This document shows positions 1 to 6,170 of a DNA stretch of 8,552 nt, piece by piece (position 1 is the stretch's first letter; each line of letters starts with the position of its first letter). Position numbers and translations under genes: made by a program. Below the pieces are notes generated by a model. It was given only the letters and a program-made list of their open reading frames with translations, was not told the origin of the DNA and made no database searches. Source of the stretch: an uncultured Tannerella sp. (GTDB lineage Bacteria; Bacteroidota; Bacteroidia; Bacteroidales; Tannerellaceae); assembly GCA_938036405.1 (NCBI GenBank), contig CALHPT010000032.1:1-8552 (forward strand), given 5' to 3'.

Positions 1-168
1 GATTGCGATTACCAACCGTGGTGTTTTATTACATTCCATCGTGATTGCGATCACCAACCGCGGTGTTTTATTGTATTCCATTGTGATTGCGATTATCAAC
101 CGCGGTATTTGATTGCATTCCATCGCGATTGCGATTACCAACCGCGGTGTTTGATTACATTCTATCGT
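1..168. repeat. 42-bp tandem repeat array, four well-conserved units
   Basis: Four head-to-tail copies of exactly 42 bases start at 1, 43, 85 and 127, each opening with GATTGCGAT. Units 2 to 4 contain the 8-base palindrome ACCGCGGT, and unit 1 has a one-base variant. The four copies differ at ten columns. Nine of these are transitions; the exception is T/G at unit position 27. The DNA is much richer in A+T than the neighbouring genes. The array probably continues left of the window. There are no unique spacers, so it is a minisatellite-like array and not CRISPR. Its function is unknown. Confidence 0.95.
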
Positions 169-294
169 GATTGCGATAAAACACCATAGTGGTTTATTCT
201 TATCACAAGAGAATAAGATCAACTACACCTATGCTTTTATTCTATTCCATTGGATGTGCGATAAAAAACCGAGTTGTTTGATCGTATGCAGTTT
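169..294. repeat. Degenerate continuation of the 42-bp array (units 5-7)
   Basis: Stepping on by 42 from the last good unit gives starts at 169, 211 and 253, and each block is still recognisable. Unit 5 opens with GATTGCGAT and then diverges. Unit 6 is weak at its start but ends TTTTATTCTATTCCATTG, close to the end of units 1 and 2. Unit 7 carries ATAAAAAACCGAGTTGTTTGAT, matching the middle of the unit with one inserted base. Similarity therefore falls toward the downstream gene while register is kept. The rest of the leader, 295-402, shows only the candidate promoter listed separately. Confidence 0.6.
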
Positions 295-357
295 GAGTTT
301 GCAGTGTCGCGCATGGTGGGAAGAGACGCACAGCCTGCGCCTCCGCTTCGTTTGGTA

Positions 358-365
358 TATCTTTG
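358..365 (+). promoter_or_regulatory. Candidate -7 promoter box upstream of the lipoprotein gene
   Basis: TATCTTTG fits the Bacteroidota -7 consensus TAnnTTTG and lies 37 bases before the chosen ATG at 403. No convincing TTTG -33 element is found about 20 bases upstream, where the sequence is GC-rich, so this is a partial match only. Confidence 0.4.
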
Positions 366-402
366 TTGCGCTGAAGGAACAAACGAACTCCCTCCCCACT
401 CG

Positions 403-1449
403 ATGAATGCCAAACACCTGCTTTTCCTCCTCTGCACGCTGGCGGTCGTAGCCTGCCAGCCTGGACGCAAGGACGACACGCCCGACGTGGCCTTTTACTA
501 TTGGCGCACGACGTTCGACCTGACCCCGGCCGAGCGGCGAACGCTGGAGGATTGCCAGGTGAAGCACCTTTATATCCGCTATTTCGATGTCAAGCTGGAC
601 CCCGTCAGCGGCGCTCCCGTGCCAGAATCCCCCGTCCACTTTCGCTGCCTACCGCCGAAGGGCATTCGCGTCACGCCCGTGGTGTACATCACGAACGCCG
701 TGATGCTCCGCCGTGAGACAGACCCTGATTCGCTGGCCAGCAACGTCGCCGCCTACATCCGACGGATCAACCAAGCTGTCGGCCTACCCGAACCCAACGA
801 TGTGCAGATCGATTGCGACTGGTCGACCGGCAGCCGCGACCGCTTCATGGCCTTCATCGACACCCTCCGCCACCGCGGCGGCTTCCGCAGCCTGTCGGCC
901 ACCATCCGCCTGCATCAAGCCAAGCATCACACCGTCACGCGCATCCCGCGGGTCGACCGTGGCGTGCTCATGTACTACAACATGGGGGCGCTGGCGCCCG
1001 ACTCCCTCAACTCCATCTACGACCGGGAGATCGCCAAGCGCTACCTCGGCAGCCTCAAGCGCTACCCCCTCTCGCTCGACGTGGCCGTGCCCATCTACGC
1101 CTGGGGCGTGCACATCCACGAGGGCCGCGTGACGGACTTGATCAGTCGCATCAGTCGGGCGGATTTCGAGCGAGACACCCATTTCCTTGTCACCCGCGGC
1201 TCCAACCGAATCACAGCGAAACACGCTACCATCAAGGGCGGGCGCTACTATTTCGCAGGCGACGAGGTGAAGATCGAGGGCGTGACATCGAAAGACCTCC
1301 TGCAAATGGCTCGCGACCTCAGTCAGCATCTGCGTGAGCGGCCTCGCGAGGTCATCTTTTTCGACTTGGATGAACATCACTTCGATAAATACATAACGAA
1401 CTATGAAAACGAAACAGATCTCTTTAAGAATGTGGTGCGCCGTTTTTAG
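403..1449 (+). CDS. Putative lipoprotein, (beta/alpha)-barrel-like, resembles DUF3142
   Basis: The product is 348 residues. The start was placed at ATG 403 because it gives a proper lipoprotein signal: a short basic N-terminus, a hydrophobic stretch LLFLLCTLAV and a lipobox VVAC with the lipidated Cys at residue 18. The reading frame stays open upstream to 274 but adds only unlikely residues. The mature part has a pattern typical of alternating beta strands and helices: HLYIRYFDV (55-63), VTPVVYIT (90-97), VQIDCDW (134-140), LSATIRLHQ (164-172), GVLMYYNMG (187-195) and LSLDVAVPIYAWG (223-235). The acidic QIDCDW strand followed by SxTxR recalls DUF3142, a family without known function whose shape suggests a glycosidase-like barrel; this is from memory, without a search. 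D137, D139 and E240 are candidate active-site acids (inference). It overlaps the next gene by 47 bases, suggesting co-translation. It is probably anchored in a membrane facing the periplasm or cell surface. Confidence 0.8.
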   Translation: MNAKHLLFLLCTLAVVACQPGRKDDTPDVAFYYWRTTFDLTPAERRTLEDCQVKHLYIRYFDVKLDPVSGAPVPESPVHFRCLPPKGIRVTPVVYITNAVMLRRETDPDSLASNVAAYIRRINQAVGLPEPNDVQIDCDWSTGSRDRFMAFIDTLRHRGGFRSLSATIRLHQAKHHTVTRIPRVDRGVLMYYNMGALAPDSLNSIYDREIAKRYLGSLKRYPLSLDVAVPIYAWGVHIHEGRVTDLISRISRADFERDTHFLVTRGSNRITAKHATIKGGRYYFAGDEVKIEGVTSKDLLQMARDLSQHLRERPREVIFFDLDEHHFDKYITNYENETDLFKNVVRRF

Positions 1450-3637
1450 CGCCGTCCTTATCCCGGTGGGGATCATTTGGGCTTGCGCCGGATTTGACTT
1501 CGACCCGCCCTCGAACTTCACCCCCGAGCTGATGATGAAGGATGCCGCGGCGTATCGGCCCCTCTTTTACGACCCCTACACGACGTTTTACAACGGACAC
1601 GACGACCAGCACCCCAGCCGATTCAACGACGAGGTGACAACGGATTGGTACGAATTTCTGGACGGAAAAATCAGCCGCGAACAGATCGCCGACTTCATGC
1701 TCAAGGGTAAAAACGTCGCAGCCATCGCCAATTCCTCGAATCCGAAGGTGAAAGCCTTCGAGCGCTTCGTACGCCTGGCCCACCAGGTAGACGACTATGC
1801 CTGCACACCGATCGACCCGTGGTCGTTTTACAGCAACAATAAGCCAGAAGCGCCCCGGAAGGTGCCCGCTGATCTGACACAGGAAGTCATTCAGGGCTAC
1901 AAAACGCAGACGGATGCCTTTCTCAAGAATCGCTACGCCTTTCAGGCGCTTAAAGCCCTCTTCTACGCTGGCAATCGGGATGCGTTTGAACGTTTCTTCA
2001 GCGAAGTCGACAAGGATATGCCGCGCAACACACTCTACTATCGCGCCCTCGGCTACCGGGCGGGCTTCTACCTCCAGGTGAAAGATTTCCGTAACGCCAA
2101 CTTGCTCTATGCCGAGATGTTCAACCATGTCCCGGCCATGCGCCCCGTAGCCGCCACTTCGCTCCGGCTGCTCGACGAAAAGCAGTGGGAAGAATGCCTC
2201 CGTGCCGCCTCGCCCGAGCAAAAAACGGCGCTCTGGGCCCTCCTGGCCTTCCGGACGGGCGATAACGACCGAGCCATCCGAGCCATCTATCGCATCCGCC
2301 CCGAGGATCCGCTGCTCAGCCTGCTGCTGACCCGCTTCATCAACGACAAAGAAAATCGCCGGGAGCGGCTGATCGGCCCACTAACAAAAGACAATAACGA
2401 GGAGATCAATCGGATGAAGGAAGTGCCACGCGAGACATTCAATTTGATCCGTCAGATTGCGTCCGAAGAGAAGACGGAGAACCCCTACCTCTGGTATGCC
2501 GCCGCGGGCTACGTCACCTCTTGGGCCGGCGACCACAATGGCGCAAGCGCCCTCTATGACAAGGCCGCAAGCAAAATGAAGTTTGGCGACAAAGCCTTAG
2601 CCAATCAGTTGCGCTTGCTGCGCATCGTCAACTCCCTGAATCGGATCACGGAAGTGAAGGGCGACAACGTAGAGCGCCTCGCCGACGATCTCCGCTGGCT
2701 TTACTCTCAAAGCAACTATCAGGAATACAGTGGAGGCGGCACACGCTTCAAGACCGCCATCGATCAAAGTGCCACTTACCTCTCTGAACTCTACGCCCGC
2801 GCCGGCAAACCGGCTCATTCAGAACTATTCGAGCATAGCAGCGAAAAGATCGGAAAGCCCGGCGTGGTGGATCAGCTGATCGCTCTGCTCGAAAACCCAC
2901 GCACACCGATTGAGAAGCTGCTCGTCGACGCCTATCCATATACGGCCCAAGACTTCTATTACTACAAAGCCCTCCAAGCTGCTCATGCCGACCGACTGAC
3001 GGAGGCCGAAGCCCTGCTGAGGAAGTCTGACCAGCACGCCATGGATGAGATGTATGCCAATCCCTTCAACGATTACATCCTCGATCGATACGACGCCCAC
3101 ACCGACAAGCACATCAAGGAGGCGAAAGTGAAATACACACCGCTCACCCTCATCCAAAAGATTCAGGAAGGCGAAGCCAAGATTGCTCGCGGAGAGGATG
3201 TGTATAACAACTGTATACTGGTCGGGAATGCCTTCTACAACATGTCGTATTACGGCACGTCGGACATCTGGCGCATCAGCCTGCTCAGCGCCTCGTACTT
3301 CGGGCTTGTCCCTTGCTATGCTCAGGAAATGATCATGACCTGCCCCACCGCGAAGAAGTATTACCGCATGGCGTTGAAGGCTGCCACCACCGACGAGCAG
3401 CGGGCTAAAGCCGTTTTCCTGTCGATTAAATGCGATCGCAACGACTGCTATCTGGGGCCTGTCCGCGGACTCGCCCTCTGTAACAATGCGCCGTATGAAG
3501 CTCAGAGCGACTACGTCGATTGGTTAGATCGCGACGGCTTTAGCGAGCTGACACGGTATGCAAACACCCAGTACTACAAAGATGTGATCCGCGAATGCGG
3601 CTACTTCAGGCGCTACGTGGCGAAGCGCAAGCGATGA
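1403..3637 (+). CDS. Large exported alpha-helical protein of unknown function
   Basis: The product is 744 residues and I do not recognise a named domain. ATG 1403 gives MKTKQISLR followed by a hydrophobic segment (about 11-27), a plausible signal peptide ending at WAC-AG. Cys28 might be lipidated, but Trp at -2 is a poor lipobox, so this is uncertain. The early mature region is rich in aromatic and acidic residues: FDFDPPSNFTPE (31-42) and YRPLFYDPYTTFYN (51-64). The long middle and C-terminal part is helical, with TPR-like segments such as ALWALLAFRTGDNDRAIRAI, and PYLWYAAAGYVTSWAGDHNG plus the following residues. A near-C-terminal stretch GNAFYNMSYYGTSDIW looks like a conserved motif. I recall similar Bacteroidota hypothetical proteins, but could not search. 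It shares 47 bases with the lipoprotein gene in another frame, so the two are probably made together and may interact. A scaffold or binding role is inference only. Confidence 0.85.
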   Translation: MKTKQISLRMWCAVFSAVLIPVGIIWACAGFDFDPPSNFTPELMMKDAAAYRPLFYDPYTTFYNGHDDQHPSRFNDEVTTDWYEFLDGKISREQIADFMLKGKNVAAIANSSNPKVKAFERFVRLAHQVDDYACTPIDPWSFYSNNKPEAPRKVPADLTQEVIQGYKTQTDAFLKNRYAFQALKALFYAGNRDAFERFFSEVDKDMPRNTLYYRALGYRAGFYLQVKDFRNANLLYAEMFNHVPAMRPVAATSLRLLDEKQWEECLRAASPEQKTALWALLAFRTGDNDRAIRAIYRIRPEDPLLSLLLTRFINDKENRRERLIGPLTKDNNEEINRMKEVPRETFNLIRQIASEEKTENPYLWYAAAGYVTSWAGDHNGASALYDKAASKMKFGDKALANQLRLLRIVNSLNRITEVKGDNVERLADDLRWLYSQSNYQEYSGGGTRFKTAIDQSATYLSELYARAGKPAHSELFEHSSEKIGKPGVVDQLIALLENPRTPIEKLLVDAYPYTAQDFYYYKALQAAHADRLTEAEALLRKSDQHAMDEMYANPFNDYILDRYDAHTDKHIKEAKVKYTPLTLIQKIQEGEAKIARGEDVYNNCILVGNAFYNMSYYGTSDIWRISLLSASYFGLVPCYAQEMIMTCPTAKKYYRMALKAATTDEQRAKAVFLSIKCDRNDCYLGPVRGLALCNNAPYEAQSDYVDWLDRDGFSELTRYANTQYYKDVIRECGYFRRYVAKRKR

Positions 3638-3671
3638 ATGGAGAATAATTATCCCCCCTTTTTGACGTTAC

Positions 3672-3716
3672 AAGTTGCGCGTGACCGGGAACATGCACTC
3701 TGGGCGCGCGCAGCTT
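3672..3716 (+). other. Hairpin in the 3638-3764 intergenic gap
   Basis: AAGTTGCGCG (3672-3681) pairs with CGCGCAGCTT (3707-3716) over ten base pairs with a single G-U wobble, enclosing a 25-base loop. No T run follows the second arm, so it is not a standard intrinsic terminator. The two T-rich runs of the gap (around 3659-3663 and 3749-3753) lie outside the stem. It could stabilise the upstream message, act as a leader structure for the next gene, or end transcription with factor help. Confidence 0.45.
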
Positions 3717-3764
3717 ATCACAACGCACTACTCGTAAATACTCACCCCTTTTTAATTGAGAACA

Positions 3765-4928
3765 ATGAATGAACGAACGAAAGCCTTCTTCAAGAGGGCA
3801 ACTTACGGCGCACTGGCCGGATTGCTTTGGGTGGCCACTCCCGCAGCCAGAGCGCAAGACAATATCACACTGACGGACTCCGCGGAAACGGTGGCGCTGG
3901 TGGCCGCCGCTAACGATACCGCCGCCTTAGCGCCCGTCACGGCGACGAGCGATAGCGTCTTCCTCAAGGATTCGTCGGCTGTGCTTCCCATCAAAGAGGC
4001 CATACAGGACGGAGACTTTCGCACCAAGGCCGAGCTGCGCGAAGTGGTCGAAGCCTGGAACGCCGCCCTCACTCCGGCCACCGTCGACCGCCTCAAGCAG
4101 CTCTACCACGACAGCGAGGTGCTCTATTACGGCGGCCGCACCAGCCCCGACGAGTGCATCAACGACAAACGGGCCTACATGGAGAGCCATCCCGGATACG
4201 CCCAAACGTTAGTCGGCGAGATCGTCTACGACTCCATCAATCAAGTCACCTACCGCTGCTCCTTCATCAAACGCGTCAAGCAAAACGACGGCTTCTTCGA
4301 ATACCCCTCCTACCTCGTCATGATGCGTACGCCCAACGGCTGGCGGATCACGGCCGAGGGCGACGGCGCTACCGACTACAACCGCAAGAAGACTGAAACC
4401 GGCAGTACACGCGGTAGCGGCATGAGTGAGGGCGACTTCAACGGCACGGGGACGAAGGGCTACGTCTGGCTCGAGCCGCCTGTCTTCGCCAAAACGGACG
4501 ACGAGGACGCTGGATGCCTCGGCGGCTGCGACGGCACGATTCGCTTCCTCAACCCCTTCATCCCCCCCATCAAAGTCCGCCACTGCATCGACGGCACGCC
4601 CGATAACCTCGGCGACCTGAACGGCGACGGCGCCGACGAGATCGGTTTGCTGCCCATCTGGTTCAACGGCTGCTGGGCCGACTACCACGTCTGGACGCTC
4701 CAAAAAGGGCGCTGGATCGAAGCCATCGAGAGCTTCCCCACCCATTGCGATCAGTGGAAGACGGGGCTGAAGCCCGTCGAGGTTGACCCCAAACGCCCGG
4801 GCTACGTCATCATCCGTTACAGCGAAAACGGCAAGAACGGCGGCATCACCGTCAAGACCAAATCCGTGCCCATCCGCGGCGGAAAGGGTGCAGCGCCCGA
4901 CGATCTCATCATGCTCCCGAAGAAATGA
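3765..4928 (+). CDS. Secreted protein with NTF2-like-looking and VCBS/EF-hand-like regions
   Basis: The product is 387 residues from ATG 3765; a TTG nine bases earlier is in frame but less likely. A clear type I signal peptide (MNERTKAFFKRATYGALAGLL, then VATPAARA) ends with ARA before Gln31. Residues 31-80 are an Ala/Thr/Ser-rich linker. Residues 85-205 (helix AELREVVEAWNAAL, then strands including EVLYYGG, QVTYRCSFIKRV and GWRITAEGDG) resemble an NTF2-like fold (inference). Residues 222-300 carry two calcium-loop-like motifs, DFNGTGTKG (224-232) and DLNGDGADE (284-292), of the kind seen in VCBS/FG-GAP and EF-hand proteins. The mature part has seven cysteines (131, 165, 251, 255, 274, 303, 328), consistent with disulfides outside the cytoplasm. 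Its stop overlaps the menA start (ATGA). I cannot assign a function, and a link to menaquinone is not evident. Confidence 0.82.
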   Translation: MNERTKAFFKRATYGALAGLLWVATPAARAQDNITLTDSAETVALVAAANDTAALAPVTATSDSVFLKDSSAVLPIKEAIQDGDFRTKAELREVVEAWNAALTPATVDRLKQLYHDSEVLYYGGRTSPDECINDKRAYMESHPGYAQTLVGEIVYDSINQVTYRCSFIKRVKQNDGFFEYPSYLVMMRTPNGWRITAEGDGATDYNRKKTETGSTRGSGMSEGDFNGTGTKGYVWLEPPVFAKTDDEDAGCLGGCDGTIRFLNPFIPPIKVRHCIDGTPDNLGDLNGDGADEIGLLPIWFNGCWADYHVWTLQKGRWIEAIESFPTHCDQWKTGLKPVEVDPKRPGYVIIRYSENGKNGGITVKTKSVPIRGGKGAAPDDLIMLPKK

Positions 4929-5836
4929 GCATCGAGTCACAACACTCCGCCGCCGCTGTGGTGAGTCCGCTGAAGGCCTGGACCACGGCGGCGCGACCGC
5001 ACACCTTGGCAGCCTCGGCCTGCCCCGTCGTCGTCGCATCGGCGCTGGCCTGGCACGCGGACGCATTCCGGTTCGTGCCCGCTGCGCTCTGCCTGCTCGT
5101 AGCCGTGCTGGCACAGGTGGCCGCCAACCTCTCCAACGACTACTTCGATTATAAAAAGGGAGCCGACACCGATCGGCGTGTGGGGCATCAGCGCGCCGTT
5201 GCCTCGGGGTGGATTGCCCCGCAGACGATGCTCCGCGTTTCGCTCGTCACACTTGGGCTGGCCCTGATCTGCGGACTCTTCCTCTTGGCCTACGGCAACC
5301 CCGTCCTGCTCCTCGGTGCGGGTGTAGCCATCGCGCTCTGCGTGCCCGCCTATACCGCCGGACCCTACCCCTTGGCTTATCGCGGCTGGGGCGACGTCTG
5401 CGTGCTGCTCTTCTACGGCGTGATCCCGGTCTGCCTCACGTATTACGTCCAGGCGGGCACCGTGACCGCCACCACAGCGTGGATCTCCGTTGCCTTGGGA
5501 CTGCTCTCCGTCAATATCCTGCTCGTGAATAACGTCCGCGACCGAGAGCAGGACGCCGCCGCTGGCAAACGCACCACCGTCGTGCGTTTTGGCCGCCGTT
5601 TTGGCACGACGCTCTACCTCGTCTGCGCCGTGCTGGCCGTCGCCTGCTCATGGCCCGCCTATTTCTATCGCGGCGCCTATACCTGGTTGCTGTTCCTCAT
5701 CTTCCTCGCCTTCGAACTGGTGACGTGGCACGATTTGCGTCGCCTCAGCGGCTCCGATCTGAACCGTGTGCTCGGACTCACCGCCCGCAATATCTGGATC
5801 TATACCCTGCTGCTCGTTTCGTTGCTGGTCTTCTAA
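4925..5836 (+). CDS. menA: 1,4-dihydroxy-2-naphthoate polyprenyltransferase (UbiA family)
   Basis: MenA joins 1,4-dihydroxy-2-naphthoate to a polyprenyl diphosphate in the inner membrane, releasing CO2 and diphosphate and giving demethylmenaquinone, the step before the final methylation to menaquinone. The 303-residue length is normal for the family. The first Asp-rich, metal-diphosphate-binding motif is NDYFDYKKGAD (71-81), followed by DRRVGHQRAVASG (83-95). The second is NNVRDREQDAAAGKRT (202-217), with D206 and D210. YTAGPYPLAYRGWGD (143-157) is another typical MenA stretch. Eight or nine hydrophobic segments fit a polytopic membrane protein. The start at 4925 overlaps the previous stop by four bases (ATGA), implying translational coupling. 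No other men genes are in the window. The motifs make a different UbiA member, such as a heme O or 4-hydroxybenzoate transferase, less likely. Confidence 0.93.
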   Translation: MSIESQHSAAAVVSPLKAWTTAARPHTLAASACPVVVASALAWHADAFRFVPAALCLLVAVLAQVAANLSNDYFDYKKGADTDRRVGHQRAVASGWIAPQTMLRVSLVTLGLALICGLFLLAYGNPVLLLGAGVAIALCVPAYTAGPYPLAYRGWGDVCVLLFYGVIPVCLTYYVQAGTVTATTAWISVALGLLSVNILLVNNVRDREQDAAAGKRTTVVRFGRRFGTTLYLVCAVLAVACSWPAYFYRGAYTWLLFLIFLAFELVTWHDLRRLSGSDLNRVLGLTARNIWIYTLLLVSLLVF

Positions 5837-5845
5837 TAGATGCTG

Positions 5846-6009
5846 GGGCCGTTGCACGGTCTGCCAATCCTCCAGAATCAGATTCCGGGCCGTTGCACTG
5901 TCTGCCAATCCTCCAGAATCAGATTCCGGGCCATTGCAACAGTCTGCAAAGCGTCAAAATCAGATTCTGGGCCATTGCAACGGTCTGCAAAGCGTCAGAA
6001 TCAGATTTT
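5846..6009. repeat. Four 41-bp tandem repeats in two subtypes, with internal dyads
   Basis: Units run 5846-5886, 5887-5927, 5928-5968 and 5969-6009, all exactly 41 bases and starting GGGCC. Units 1 and 2 share CTGCCAATCCTCCAGAATC, while units 3 and 4 have CTGCAAAGCGTC followed by A(A/G)AATC, so the order is A-A-B-B. Each unit has an odd dyad centred on A: 8-base arms in CCAGAATC-A-GATTCCGG (5872-5888) and the equivalents 41 bases on. B units also contain TTGCA-N6-TGCAA (5934-5949 and 5975-5990). The 41-base period is not a multiple of three, so the array is noncoding. It begins nine bases after the menA stop. The rest of the gap, 6010-6170, shows a pyrimidine-rich stretch and the candidate receptor promoter. 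Confidence 0.95.
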
Positions 6010-6103
6010 GAAGGGCCTCCCGAGCATGAATCACCCTGTAAATCCTCTTCTTTCCTCTCTTTTCATTGTGCAATTCGCCTCCTTGCTCTCCCTTGAAATG
6101 GGG

Positions 6104-6135
6104 ATTGCCGGGCGACGTGCGCGCCTTCATCTTTG
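6104..6135 (+). promoter_or_regulatory. Candidate Bacteroidota-type promoter of the receptor gene
   Basis: ATTG (6104-6107) and CATCTTTG (6128-6135) are separated by 20 bases, close to the Bacteroidota pattern TTTG, about 19-21 bases, TAnnTTTG, with one mismatch in each box. The predicted transcript would start around 6142, leaving an A-rich leader of roughly 30 bases before ATG 6171, as is common in this phylum. Confidence 0.42.
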
Positions 6136-6170
6136 CCGCGCTAAAAAATCAAAACAACCATTCATATATA

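Noticed and set aside
1..294. CRISPR array
   Set aside because: The 42-base units are contiguous and entirely repeated, without unique spacers, and no cas genes are present.
274..402. Longer N-terminus for the lipoprotein
   Set aside because: It would bury the lipoprotein signal peptide 43 residues inside and would start before the candidate promoter.
784..1521. 245-codon minus-strand open frame
   Set aside because: It lies opposite the lipoprotein and the start of the next gene, and its Val/Ala/Asp-rich translation has no recognisable motif.
4209..5114. 301-codon minus-strand open frame
   Set aside because: It covers the end of one supported gene and the start of menA, and its low-complexity Arg/Ala/Val-rich translation fits a shadow.
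6066..6170. Longer N-terminus for the receptor
   Set aside because: The extra 35 residues would precede a normal signal peptide and include the candidate promoter and the A-rich leader.
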